A stretch of DNA of 64,000 bases from Aedes albopictus. Lineage: Eukaryota; Arthropoda; Insecta; Diptera; Culicidae. Made by a program: the position numbers and the translations under genes. The number at the start of each line of letters is the position of its first letter. Positions within the stretch are counted from its first letter, which is position 1. Location: the NCBI RefSeq assembly GCF_035046485.1, contig NC_085137.1:456563004-456627003 (forward strand), given 5' to 3'. Positions 52,389 through 62,823 of this stretch are shown piece by piece. The notes beneath the pieces are model-generated. The model made no database searches and was not told the DNA's origin. It saw nothing but the letters and a program-made list of their open reading frames with translations.

Positions 52389-52925
52389 TCAATTTGTGTT
52401 TTGTGTATTGTGTAATGTTTTGTGTGTGTTAGGTAAAAATTTAAACAGCCACGTGTACCCATTGCCCTGATCCTTGTTAAGTAGTTTTTTATTGTTTTGT
52501 TTGTAAATTTCTAAACTTTCTGCAACATCAAGTTTCCATGGGTTTGTAATGTGTCGTAAGAGTTTAATATTTGAAGTATTCATAAAATGTCCTTCATTGA
52601 AAATATGTTCAGCAACTTTAGATTTAAAATGATGAATGAGTCCCTTGTCTGTGTCTTTGTGTGCTTTTGATACTTCCGTTATGTGTTCTTTGAATCGTGT
52701 GTTGAGTGTGCGTTTTGTTTGTCCTATGTATATTTTGTCACAGTGATTACATGTTACTTTGTAAACACCAGATTTTGTTAAGTTGTCCAACGGGTCTTTC
52801 GTAGATCCTAAGAGAGTTTGAAGTTGGTTAGCTTTGCTTGTGAAAACTAATTCAAAACCAAACTTTCTGAGAATTGGTCGGAGTTTTTTGGTGTCATTGT
52901 TGTAGTTCACAGTTATCCGTTTAAG
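52389..52925 (-). pseudogene. Penelope-like GIY-YIG endonuclease domain, left arm, 5' truncated
   Basis: The minus frame runs from the palindrome axis (KRITVNYNNDTKKLRPILRK) with no ATG, to a stop at 52389. GIY-YIG motif: GVYKVTCNHCDKIYIGQT, then R in KRTLNTRFKEH and the Glu in VAEHIFNEGH region, fitting the nuclease that Penelope elements carry after their RT. CxxC precedes the second motif. The usual C-terminal region WKLDVAESLEIYKQ is present. Only about the last 175 residues of the polyprotein remain, so this is a truncated fragment although its frame is open. Confidence 0.8.
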
Positions 52926-52928
52926 ACA

Positions 52929-53465
52929 CTTAAACGGATAACTGTGAACTACAACAATGACACCAAAAAACTCCGACCAATTCTCAGAAAGTTTGGTTTT
53001 GAATTAGTTTTCACAAGCAAAGCTAACCAACTTCAAACTCTCTTAGGATCTACGAAAGACCCGTTGGACAACTTAACAAAATCTGGTGTTTACAAAGTAA
53101 CATGTAATCACTGTGACAAAATATACATAGGACAAACAAAACGCACACTCAACACACGATTCAAAGAACACATAACGGAAGTATCAAAAGCACACAAAGA
53201 CACAGACAAGGGACTCATTCATCATTTTAAATCTAAAGTTGCTGAACATATTTTCAATGAAGGACATTTTATGAATACTTCAAATATTAAACTCTTACGA
53301 CACATTACAAACCCATGGAAACTTGATGTTGCAGAAAGTTTAGAAATTTACAAACAAAACAATAAAAAACTACTTAACAAGGATCAGGGCAATGGGTACA
53401 CGTGGCTGTTTAAATTTTTACCTAACACACACAAAACATTACACAATACACAAAACACAAATTGA
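52929..53465 (+). pseudogene. Penelope-like GIY-YIG endonuclease domain, right arm, 5' truncated
   Basis: Mirror image of the left-arm frame, identical in its translation, reading outward to the right and stopping at about 53465. The first in-frame start-like codon is a GTG at 52944; the frame is open back to the axis. The identity of two opposite arms means either a very recent origin or gene conversion between arms. Confidence 0.8.
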
Positions 53466-53720
53466 CTACCTACCAAATCGGCAGAAAAAATAACACAACA
53501 AACACCAATTGACTACCTACCAAATCGGTAGGAATTTTCCTAGCTTTAGGTATTTTATTGACACCCTGTTTTCTAACAGGCAGATACACCCCCTTTTTTA
53601 CAAATATGTACCTACAATTTTGTACCTACATTTTTATACCTACACTTTTACCCACACACGTACCTACACATACACTCCTAGTATAAATACCACAACGAAT
53701 GCGAGGTTTTCTTCAGTCGA

Positions 53721-53785
53721 GCACTTGACACTGAAGAAGTCTGTAAGTCACAGACGAAATAGGCCTATCTGTCCGAAGATAAGCA
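53721..53785 (+). ncRNA. hammerhead ribozyme motif, right arm
   Basis: Core CTGAAGA (53731-53737), stem II gtctgt/acagac with a 5-nt loop, then GAAA (53756-53759), a short palindromic stem III (taggccta) and the cleavage dinucleotide position TC (53768-53769). Stem I gaca (53727-53730) pairs with tgtc (53770-53773), extended by ctt/aag after an internal loop. One extra A separates the first box from stem II. Hammerhead motifs in the terminal repeats of Penelope-like elements are established. Short stem III versions are thought to work best as dimers. Confidence 0.65.
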
Positions 53786-53962
53786 CAGTAGTAGAATTAA
53801 AAGGAATTTGCTCGTCCTTTCTAGTTTTTCTTTAAAAGAGTTATTCATTTTTTATTTTCTTTTGCAAAAGTAAAGTATTAGTGAAGTGTTTTTTAAATTA
53901 AACTAGAGTCTGAAGTAACAAGTTCTACTAAAAGCTCTAAAGTAATAGTAAACTAATTTTAT

Positions 53963-54300
53963 ATTTTTGTATTTTTATTTTAAGTATATTTTTTGATAGC
54001 TGTAACGAGTTTATACATAAAAACAATTTTTTGTATCCATATTGTTCCTTACAAAAAGTCAGCTTTTTAACTCGTTGCACAAACCACTTATATTTAAACT
54101 GAATTCATGTACTATAAACTATTTTTTCACCATGTTGGAAACCACCGATTTTCAAAATTTTTACACCAAATTGAAAGCTGGGACATTTACACACAATATA
54201 TGAAAAATTAATTCAATGATGCGAGTATTGCTTTTAAAAGTTGTTAGTGTTTTGAAAAGCTTAAACTTCCAACTTTTCATTATTCGCTTTAGATGTCAAA
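53963..54300. other. sequence with a diverged short MITE
   Basis: About 54001-54080 has tgtaacgag...aactcgttgca ends related to the palindrome at 48316-48436. Nothing else. Confidence 0.35.
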
Positions 54301-54309
54301 TCAGTGTTC

Positions 54310-54490
54310 GTAATAGCATTGGGCAAGTTTGGCTGAGACATCGATTTTTGTCAATCGATTTGAATCGGACCAGCAGAATCGATTCATCGATTTAATCGAA
54401 TGCTTTGAATCGATGTTTTCACACGCAAAATGTTGCAAAATCAAAGAATGATCCGTTTGCAGCATGATTTGATTCATTTGTCTTAATAAA
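54310..54490. repeat. ATCGATT-rich MITE fragment
   Basis: Begins agcattgggcaagtttggct and repeats (a)atcgatt in both orientations (54345-54420). Probably one arm of a foldback element; borders unclear. Confidence 0.4.
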
Positions 54491-54494
54491 TTTA

Positions 54495-55052
54495 GTCCTG
54501 AAGGAATTCCTACAGGAATACATGAAGGAATCCCTGGAGGAATTCTTGGATGAATGCCTGGAGCATATTCTGAAAGAAATCTTGAAGGAATCCCTGGATG
54601 AACTCCTGGAGGATTTTCAAGAGGAAATCTGCGAGGAATACCTGGGGAAGAAACATTATTGAGGAATTACTAGAGGAATTCTTAGAGAAATTTCTGGAGA
54701 AATTCTTGGAAGAACTCCTGGAGGACTTTTTGGAAAATTCGCTGGAGGAATCCCTGAATCAATTTCTGCAATAACCTCGGGAGGAATGCCTGGAGGACCT
54801 TATGGACAAATTCCTGGCGGAATCCTAAGTGGAACTCCTGGAGAAATCCCTAGAGGAATTCTTGAAGAAATCCCTGAATGAATCCCTGGAGAAATTTCTG
54901 AAGAAATTCCTAGAGGAATTCCCCGAGAATTATTTCTGGAGGAATTTTTGGAGGAATTTCTGGAGGATCGTCAAAGAAATTTCTGGAGGAATCTCTGGAA
55001 GAACCCTAAAAGGAATCTCTGGAGAAATTTCTAAAGAAATTCCAAGAGGAGT
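54495..55052 (+). repeat. degenerate 12-bp repeat, left of hAT-like element
   Basis: Units ctggaggaattcttgg, gaagaaattcctagagg; purine strand on +. Continues at 57041 beyond the hAT-like insertion. Confidence 0.7.
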
Positions 55053-55060
55053 TCCTAGAG

Positions 55061-57032
55061 CAGCGATTCCTAAAGTGGGCGAAAATTGGTAATGGTGAAA
55101 TTGGGGGGCGAAAATAATGATAAAGGGGGCGATTTTTTCAATGATCAAAAACCACCAATAATTGTGTAAGAAAACGGGGCGTTAATTCAATCATGAAAAT
55201 GAAAATCCCTGACAAATTCGTTATGTACTCAACACTGAAATCCTGGTTGAAAACATACACAGAAATCGACTTAATTATACAGAATTTCAAAGTTGATATA
55301 TGGAAACGATTCTCGTTGGTGTATCTTAAATCTTTTTGGTATTTCTAAAAAAAAAATCTGGTGATTATTCCAAAAAAAATGTAGTGAAGCGTTTTCCTTT
55401 ATCGTTATAAGTAATACTTGTTTCTTCATTACACTTTCAGCGAAGAAAAATGTTAGGAAGCTTAAGAACACGTATCAGACACATTTCTGGTAGTTTAAGT
55501 GACACCATTCACAAAGGCATTTTTGGGATTCGAGAAAAAGAGATTTAGAAGACTTTTCTGGTGTGATTGTAATTGTGTGTTTGTAGATATTTCCAATAAT
55601 TTTCCTAGTGGAATTGCAAACAATGCTTCTCTCTAAGAGTTTTTAAAACTGCAAAAAATAACCTTATGAATATCAGTTACATCCATTTTCAAACATCGTT
55701 AGTAACTGTTTCAAGGACGCCACTAAACCTCAAAATGTGTTTTATCAAGAACTAAGTAAAAAAGTCAATGTTGGGAAAGAAAAACCATCTCTTTCTATCA
55801 TTCTTATTCAACAATCATCGACGTCAACCGAGCAATATTAATTTATAGATGGCTTTTAAATTTGGATGACCAGATTTTCTGAGGGTGAAACTCTGAGAAA
55901 AGGATATCATAAATAAGATATTTTTGTAATGGTCTTCCATTTGATTGTTATTATATTTGCTACACACTAAGATTCAGATGTTCCAGCTCAGCAATTTTTT
56001 CACTGAGTTCAGTACTTTTTCCATCTTTTTACTGAGTTTTCAACAGCAGATTTATCTCGGTACACTCGGTAATCGTATTTACCGTTCACCAGTAACGATA
56101 TTTACCGTGTATCAGTAACTTTTGACAGTTTATTATCTGAGCTCGGTAACTCATTTACAGAATATCCGCAAAAGAAACAACCGAGCGTACCGAGTTAAAT
56201 CTGCTGTTGAGAACTCAGTAAAAAGATGGGAAAAATACCGAGCTGATCTTAGTGTGTATATATCTTGATGCATGGGAAATTCCTTGCCTGAATCGCCCAA
56301 GTAACCATTTTTCTCTGATCACAGTAGGCAGTTGCGAAGAAATGGCAGTGACTGTAGAAAGTTTTTCCCAGGATTTGGTCAAGAAATTTCTTGAGCTATT
56401 CCTTTTGAACACGGAACTGGGCTTATATGACCAAGTGTTGACTAAAATTCACTTTTAGAACACTGTTGAGGCTGAAGACTTCGAATGTTCATAACACGAT
56501 CAAGATTTTTAAATGGGTGGTTTCGATGAAGGCCAAAGAAGGATTGAAAAGGTTGGTCAATTAGTCACCACCAACGGATGACTAAACGATCAACATTTTA
56601 GCAGAGTGTGCTATTCAGTTCTTCCGATTTGTGCCTTTGAAAATTCATGATCACCTTTATGAACAATCTTTTACGAAATAGGCTGCAAATAAACTCATAA
56701 TGTGTGTAAGCCCGATAGATGAATTCAGCATTCTTTGTTCAAATGCGGAAAACTAATGCATTTACAAGACAATTCAATAAAAAACCAACAAGTACTCAAC
56801 TAGATACGATAAACGCTACGGTAGCATTAACCGTTATGTGTCCGACAAACTTTTTGCTTTTTTCTACACCGTGCTTTTTAAATGGGCGCTGGGTACCCGG
56901 GTACCCTGTCGGCCACGTAAGGGTTAAAAAGTGAAATAGTTTCAACCTCCGAAAAAAAATATGTTAGGGGGGCGAAAACTTTTTTCTTCAGCTCCAAGGG
57001 GGCGATACCTCGAAAAAGTTTGGGAAACACTG
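55061..57032. mobile_element. 1972-bp hAT-like element with exact 8-bp duplication
   Basis: Ends CAGCGATTCCTAAAGT and (complement of the right end) CAGTGTTTCCCAAACT are hAT-like; ggggggcgaaaa occurs near both ends in inverse. The 8-bp tcctagag flanks both sides exactly (55053-55060, 57033-57040). The interior has no recognisable transposase; short frames at 56252-56458 and 56719-56934 are unassigned. It carries a nested MITE at 55963-56256. Confidence 0.8.
55963..56256. mobile_element. 294-bp MITE nested in the hAT-like element
   Basis: Starts CACACTAAGATTCAG and ends CTGATCTTAGTGTG, flanked by TA on both sides. Internal gagctcggtaa/accgagttaaat motifs and ctcagtaaaaag/ctttttactgag are inverted. 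CACACT ends recall the 46023 family, but the interior differs. Confidence 0.65.
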
Positions 57033-57040
57033 TCCTAGAG

Positions 57041-57654
57041 GAATTCCTGGAGGAAACCCTGGTAGAAATCCCGGAGGAATCCCTGAAAAAAATCCTAGAG
57101 GAATTCCTGAATAAATTCTTGAAAGAATTGCTGAAGTAATCCATGGAAGATTTTATAGAGGAATTGCCGTAGAAATTTCCGCAGGAATTCCTGGATCAAT
57201 TCCTGGAAGAATTTCTGGAGGAGTTCCTGAAGAAATACCTGGGGTAATCCCTGGAGAAATTCTTGGTGGAATTCCCGGAGGAGTTCCTGGAGAAATGCCT
57301 GGATGAAGTCCTGAAGGAATGCCTGGAGGAATGCCTGGAGAAATACCTGAAATAATTCCTGGATAATTTCCGAGAGGAATTCCTGGGGGAATTTCTAAAG
57401 GAATCCCTGGAGGATTCCTGAAGTAATCCTTTAAGGAATTTATAGATGAATCTCAGAAGGAATTCATGCCAGAATCGCTGAAGAAATTCTTGGAATAATT
57501 TCTGGATAAACTCCGGGAGAAATTCCTAGAGGTTTTTATGGAGAAATTGCCGTAGGTATTGTGGAGGTATTCCTAAAGGAATTTCTGGAGGAATGCTTAG
57601 AGCAATCCCAAGAGGAATTCCTGAAGAAATGCCTGGAGAAATTCCTGGAGACAT
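57041..57654 (+). repeat. degenerate 12-bp repeat, right of hAT-like element
   Basis: ggaggaattcctggagg style units, purine strand on +, interrupted at about 57655 by a tRNA-bearing insert and resuming at 58190. Confidence 0.7.
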
Positions 57655-57683
57655 GCCTTCTAATTACAAGTTTTTCCAGTATG

Positions 57684-58166
57684 TTTCAGACATACCAGCT
57701 AACCTGGTAAAATGCCAGTAAAATGGGCAATATGTATCATTGTACTCTTGCTTGCGTCACATGGCGCAGTTCGGTCGTCCGAGCGTCCGACCGTGCCGAG
57801 CTCTCGACGCATACTAATTAGACACCAGCAAAACAAACTGCCTGGTGGCTAGGTATGCGGAGTGCGAGAGTAAGTCTCGGCTTCATATAAATAATTCGCT
57901 CGCACTTGTTGTTAGTGGGCACAAACAGGAGTGTGTTGTGGATTGGCATCTAAGCCGAAAAGAGAGATGAGTTTGTGAAATAGGAGTGTTCACGGTGCGG
58001 CTTCGGAGTCAGTTTGGCTTTCTATTCCGCAGAACCATTACCTGTTCTGTGGCTTAGTTGGTTAAAGCGCCGGTCTAGCGAATACGGAGTCGTGGGTTCG
58101 AATCCCACCAGAACGCGATTTTTTTACAAATTTCATCTCTCAATTTGTCAATTAGCAACATTTCGT
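57684..58166 (+). mobile_element. 483-bp insert carrying a tRNA-like gene
   Basis: Bracketed by a direct repeat gccttctaa(ttacaa)gtttttccagtatg: 57655-57683 and 58167-58189, the left copy having 6 extra bases. The insert contains catataaata (about 57886) and, near its right end, a tRNA-like unit. No coding frame. A retroposon origin is likely, but its family is unknown to me. Confidence 0.5.
58043..58116 (+). tRNA. tRNA-like gene, anticodon position AGC, atypical anticodon stem
   Basis: Acceptor TGTTCTG pairs with CAGAACG over 7 bp, D arm GCTT/AAGC, T arm GTGGG/CCCAC with loop TTCGAAT. A box TGGCTTAGTTGG and B box GGTTCGAATCC match consensus, and a T7 terminator follows at 58119. The anticodon stem (ccggt/...cgg) needs a bulged A at 58084, and Ala identity (G3-U70) is missing, so this is more likely a tRNA-derived SINE head or pseudogene than a working tRNA. 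Confidence 0.5.
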
Positions 58167-58189
58167 GCCTTCTAAGTTTTTCCAGTATG

Positions 58190-58262
58190 CCTGTAGGAAT
58201 TCCTGGAAGAATCTAGAGAAATTCCTTGAGGTATCTCTAGAGGAATTTCTGGAGGAATTCCT
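58190..58262 (+). repeat. degenerate 12-bp repeat remnant
   Basis: cctgtaggaattcctggaag and similar; continuation of the array interrupted by the tRNA-bearing insert. Confidence 0.6.
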
Positions 58263-58619
58263 GTATACATTCCATGGGGTCCAAAAGTTCCAGAAGGCGA
58301 TTCAAAAGCAAAAGAAAGTAACCTAACAAAATTGAAAATTCCATTTGGTTTCTTACTTTTGTCTTCGTACCACCCTCTGAAACTTTTTTTGCTCCCCGTC
58401 GGAATGGAATGAAATCCCGTCAAACTAATATTCACTATTTTTTTTAACATTCGTGTTAAAATTCACGTTATTTCGTGGTCAAAAATTCAACTAAATTGGA
58501 TCACTGTATGCTGAGATACAAGGTTCCAAACTTGAGCATTTTGTATGAAAAAACAGCATTCGATTACTAAGTTTTGTCACCGAGTATATGAGCTAGAAAA
58601 AAAAAAATGCCCTTGCCAG
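58263..58619. other. no recognisable feature
   Basis: Contains homopolymer runs only. Confidence 0.3.
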
Positions 58620-59660
58620 TAGGTAATCCTGAAACCCATGAAACCCCCAGAAGGCTGTCTGAAATCCATCTGAAAATGTCCTGAAATTCTCCTAAAACTC
58701 CTTGAATCTTCAATTAAATTTCCTGAAAAACCCTCGAAACTCCCGTGAATTTCTGGAGGAAATCCATGAGGAATACCGAGACAAATTCCATGAGATTTTT
58801 TTGGAGTAATCTTTGAATAATTCCTGGATAAGTTCCTGGAGAAATCACGAAAGCAATAAAAAAAAACCTGAAGGAATCTGGAGAGGAAATAAAAAAAAAT
58901 CCCTAACGGAAACTGGCAAGGAAGCTCTGAAAGAATTCCGAACAAAAAAAAATCCTGAAGGAATTCCAGCAGGAATCTTTGCAAGAATTTCAGCAGGAAT
59001 GCCTTGAGAGATTCATCTAGGATTTCTCGGAAAAATCCTGGGGAAAATCCGTGGAAGAATTCTAAAAAAATCCCTGAACGAATCCTAGGAGCAATCCCTG
59101 TGAAAATTTCAAAAGGAATGCCAGAAAAAAATTCTTGAGAATTCCTTGTTAGAAGTTTGCATTAATCCAATCCTGGCACGAAGCTGTGGAGAAATTTCGT
59201 GAGGATTTCCAAAAAAAAATATAAAAATTTCGGAAACTTTCCTGAAGCAATCCCGGGTTAAAGTTTTGAAAGAATACCTGGAGTTATACCTGAAAGCTGA
59301 AAAATCCATGAAGGAATCTCTGGAAAAAATCTCAAGAGGAATACTGAGATTTTTTTCCATATCCCTCCAAGCAATCTTGGGTGAAATACTGAAGATAAAT
59401 CGGGAAGAATTAAAAAAAATACCTGAAAAAATATTTGGTAGAATCCCGGGAGGAATCTCAGGTGCCTTGACAAATTTCTGGAAGATTTCTTGAAGAAATA
59501 CTTCGAGAAACCCCTGAATGAATTCTAAAAAAGCCATGATGATTTAAAATTTCCGGAAAAATTCGGAACTTCGTAAAAAATCCAAAGAAAATTCTCGATA
59601 CAACTCCGGGAGGAGTCCATGAAGGCTTATAAACCCTGAATGATTTCTGAGAGGAATCTT
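58620..59660 (+). repeat. degenerate 12-bp repeat, diverged
   Basis: Units such as ctgaaggaatctggagagg and ggaagaattctaaaaaaat, mostly purine strand on +. More A-rich than the array at 41-45 kb. Confidence 0.6.
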
Positions 59661-59663
59661 TGG

Positions 59664-59760
59664 AATAGGGTGGCCCATACTTATACGAAAACCAAAATGC
59701 CAAGTCTTACCTTCTGAATCAGTTGTTTTCGACTCCCAGAAGCTACGTTCAAGTACCTCA
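59664..59760. mobile_element. single terminus of the 1.9-kb foldback family
   Basis: tagggtggcccatacttata and gactcccagaagctacgttc match 33664-33755. No inverse end is found nearby, so it is a solo arm fragment. Confidence 0.65.
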
Positions 59761-60479
59761 CCGATTGTGTCCTATTGTTACATGCAATTTGTTTTTTTTT
59801 GTGACGACATGTTCTCGAATTCAAGAAATGTATACTGTTACTGAAATTATAAGCACAGTTTATGGATTTGTCCAAAGAAATGACACAAGCGTCAAAACGG
59901 CCATGCCTAAAGCTAACATTTCACTCCTGTATCAAGCTGTTACAGTACTGGGCAAACAAAAATATTTGCCAAACTCGAAAAACGAATAGGAACAAACAGA
60001 GCCAACTGGTCAAAGTTTATCTGTCAAAAGTGGTCAAATATTTGGCGTCTGGGCCAGGGATGGGAAATGTCATAAAAATGTCATTTCGTTATTAGCTAAT
60101 TTCACTGCACTCCATCGGAAATGTTAATCGGCGACATCACTGATTATCCATAACTAATCACCGTTATGGACTGGTGATGCGTACGAACAGAAATTTACAC
60201 CGAAATAGAAAAATGTCATGACATTTTTTTCATGAAATTCCGCGATATTTTCAACAATTGGTATGGGCAAAGAGTGTACGAGCACCTTAAGGAATCGTTC
60301 TGATTTTTTTTTAATTTTCAAACAAACCAAACGAAGCCCTGTGGTACTGGCAACAGCACATGATGATCTTTTAGATGTAAAGTGTGCTGCTTATGGGTGG
60401 CGTAGCCCCGGCCAAATTATAAGCAAAACCGCAAAAAACGGTATAGTGAAGAAATTGTGACAAGCAAAACAAAATCACG
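59761..60479. other. no recognisable gene
   Basis: Short frames only (59723-59989, 59862-60095), without family resemblance. Confidence 0.3.
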
Positions 60480-60509
60480 TCCGATCGCGGCGAGGCCCAC
60501 TTCGATTTC

Positions 60510-60615
60510 ATCGCTGAAACTCAGTAAAATTTGCTGATTCGTTCAGTAAACTCTGCTGATCACTAGCAACGTTTTGCTGAAATTCAGCAAATTCTTGCCG
60601 AACATGCAGCGTAAA
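60510..60615. mobile_element. CAGCAAA-type MITE fragment
   Basis: Several tttgctga/tcagcaaa motifs, related to 50592-51125. Confidence 0.45.
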
Positions 60616-60689
60616 GTTTTGATGGGCTCTTCAGCTCGGGAAGACTGGAGGGTGCCCATTAGGAATATCTGAGAGAAATCCGAAACCCG

Positions 60690-60955
60690 GGTAGTGGAAA
60701 AGATCTCAATAATAGCACATTTTGATATGGAGATCAAAAAGTGATATTGTTTTGATTGACATAAGAGATGAAAGATCTAAAAATAATACCGGCATTCGTC
60801 TCTAAATCTAACCAATAGCAGCGAGCTATTCGTTTAATCTTGATATATCAAATTTTGATATTGTTCAGATGTTTCAGGAACATTTTTTAGGTATTATTTT
60901 CAGTACTTCAATCTCTTGTTTAAATCAAACCAATATCACGTTTTGATTGTCAGCA
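60690..60955. repeat. inverted-repeat fragment
   Basis: aaaaagtgatattgttttga near 60740 is inverted as caaaccaatatcacgttttg near 60930, and aaaaataatacc is inverted as ggtattattttc. A likely MITE; ends not defined. Confidence 0.5.
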
Positions 60956-60959
60956 CTTC

Positions 60960-61932
60960 ACATTATTCCCGAGAATGATCTTCCGGAGGTACTTCAGAAT
61001 GGTCTGCAGGAATTCTCAGAGAAATTCCGGAAGAAGTTCTTGGAGGAATCCCTAAATGAACTTTTTGAAGAATCTCAAAATGGACTGCTTGAGAAATCCC
61101 TAAATGAACTCCTGAAGAATTTCTGGATGCATGTCAGAAGAAATCTCCCAACGAATCTAAAAAATATTTCCTAGAAAAATTCCAGAAAGAACTGCGGAAG
61201 AAGTTTTGGATGTAGTTTTTGGGAGAAACCCAAAAGAAATTCCTGGAGGAGTCTCGGTATGAATACCTTATAGAATCCCTGAAAAAACTCCTGCATGAAT
61301 CTTGGAAGTAACTTCGGGAGAAATCCCAGAAGGAACTCCTTGAGGAATCACTGAAGAAACACTCGGAGGAATCCAGGAAGGAATTCCTGAAAGAATGCAA
61401 TAAAAGAAAGAATAATTGATGAAACTTCTGGATAAGTTTTAAAAAGAATACATGGAGAAATCTCAGAAGAAACTCCTGGATGAATTTTACGATGCAAATT
61501 CTGGAAATGTCGCGTAAGGAATCTCTCAAGCTATTCCTGAAGGAATTCCGGAAGGAATCCCACAAAGAACCGTTGGTGGTATCTCGGAGGAAAAACCTGG
61601 AGGAATCTCAAAAAGAACCCCTGAATAGATCCTTGAAACCGCAAAAGAAGGAACCCCTGAGGAAAATCCTTCAAGAATTGCAGAAGGAACTCCGGGAGGA
61701 ATCCCAGAATAAACACTCCTTCTTCACAGAAGAAGGAATTCTCAAAAAGTGAAATGTCTGTTTAATATCCCGGGAGCAACCTCCGGAAGAATCCCTGGAG
61801 GAGTGCATACAAATCTCTGAAGGAATCTCGAGGTAAAATCCCCGGAAAAATCTCGCCAGGAAGAAAAACCTCGGGAGGAATATTTGCAGAAATCCTGCCA
61901 GAAGGCCTTGGGGGCAAACTCGAAATAACTTG
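60960..61932 (+). repeat. degenerate 12-bp repeat, left of second hAT-like element
   Basis: gaggaatcccagaaggaactcc style units, purine strand on +. Glu/Lys/Ser-rich open frames inside are artefacts of the period. Confidence 0.65.
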
Positions 61933-61940
61933 TTTTAGGG

Positions 61941-62815
61941 CAGGGGTTTTGCAGACCATTTAGCTCGCGGTGCACTTTGTTAGAAAATAATTCCTTCGCG
62001 GTGCACCTGTATTGTCAAGGATTGCAATTTAAGTGTTTGTGAAAAGTGCTATCCCATCCAACAAAGCGACTTCCTGGTGCATGCACTTGTCGCTGCAATA
62101 TTTTTAAAAATTTATATGATTATGACTGGGACTTGTAGTTTTTTCGTTGGAGTTTACTACGAGCGAAACAGTTATTCAGGCTGGATTTTTTTTTTTTTGC
62201 TGGAGATATTCTTGGTCATTGTCATTGAGATTCCTGATCAATCGCTGGCGATAGATCCATCCACAGAACCAACGCGAAACACCAATTTGATTGTTTCTGT
62301 GATCTTCAAGAGAAGTTTTTTTTGTTCTTTTTATTTCGTGAATTTTAACGCCAATTTGAGCTATTCAGACATCTATTGAAGATGCAATTTAGATTCTTTA
62401 CTTGCAACGCCGGTTTCTGAGATAATCGCTCTAACATTTTTGACGAGATTTTTGTTAGATTTCACTTAGGGCCTGTCCATAAACTACGTAGGGGGGAGGG
62501 AGATTCTGGCCGAAGTCTACGCTCCATACAAATTTCGAAAATTTTGTATGAACAAAAGTGTACGAGGGGGAAGGGGGTCTGAGATGGCCAAAAATTAGTC
62601 TACGTAGTTTATGGACAGCGCCTTATCATTCTTAACGAATACCTGGATTCAAATTGAAATTGATCCCCTAGCGAGAATCCTTTTGGAACACCTTACAATA
62701 CTTTTGCCGTGGACCTTCCTTTTTCTCATTTTCACATTAAGTGAATTAGTAACTTGACAAATAAATTAAAGTGAAAACAAGTTTTGTTTCGCGGTACACG
62801 ATCTGAAAACCCCTG
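61941..62815. mobile_element. 875-bp hAT-like MITE with exact 8-bp duplication
   Basis: Ends CAGGGGTTTTGCAGACC and (complement) CAGGGGTTTTCAGATCG. The 8-bp ttttaggg occurs directly on both sides (61933-61940, 62816-62823). cgcggtgcac near the left is mirrored by gcggtacacg near the right. A Harbinger-like MITE is nested inside. No transposase frame. Confidence 0.8.
62469..62622. mobile_element. 154-bp Harbinger-like MITE with TTA duplication
   Basis: ctgtccataaactacgta at the left and tacgtagtttatggacag at the right, flanked by TTA (62466-62468, 62623-62625). G-rich runs gggggga and gagggggaaggggg lie inside. Confidence 0.75.
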
Positions 62816-62823
62816 TTTTAGGG

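Larger units (their letters stand above)
51940..53950. mobile_element. palindromic (head-to-head) Penelope-like element
   Basis: Two inverted arms of 986 bp, 51940-52925 (-) and 52929-53914 (+), meet at a 3-nt spacer aca (52926-52928) set in ttaag/cttaa. Each arm is the same 3' part of a Penelope-like retroelement, cut at the same point upstream of the GIY-YIG endonuclease, followed by 3' sequence with a hammerhead motif. The translations of both arms are identical over 173 and 108 residues. Beyond the right arm are 36 extra bases, then the second copy of the 12-bp duplication. The RT domain is absent. The duplication implies the whole palindrome inserted as one unit. Confidence 0.85.

Noticed and set aside
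51940..53950. Palindrome as a missed-adapter or assembly artefact
   Set aside because: The arms end together at the element border, the flanks differ, and a 12-bp direct repeat encloses the unit; still worth a long-read check.
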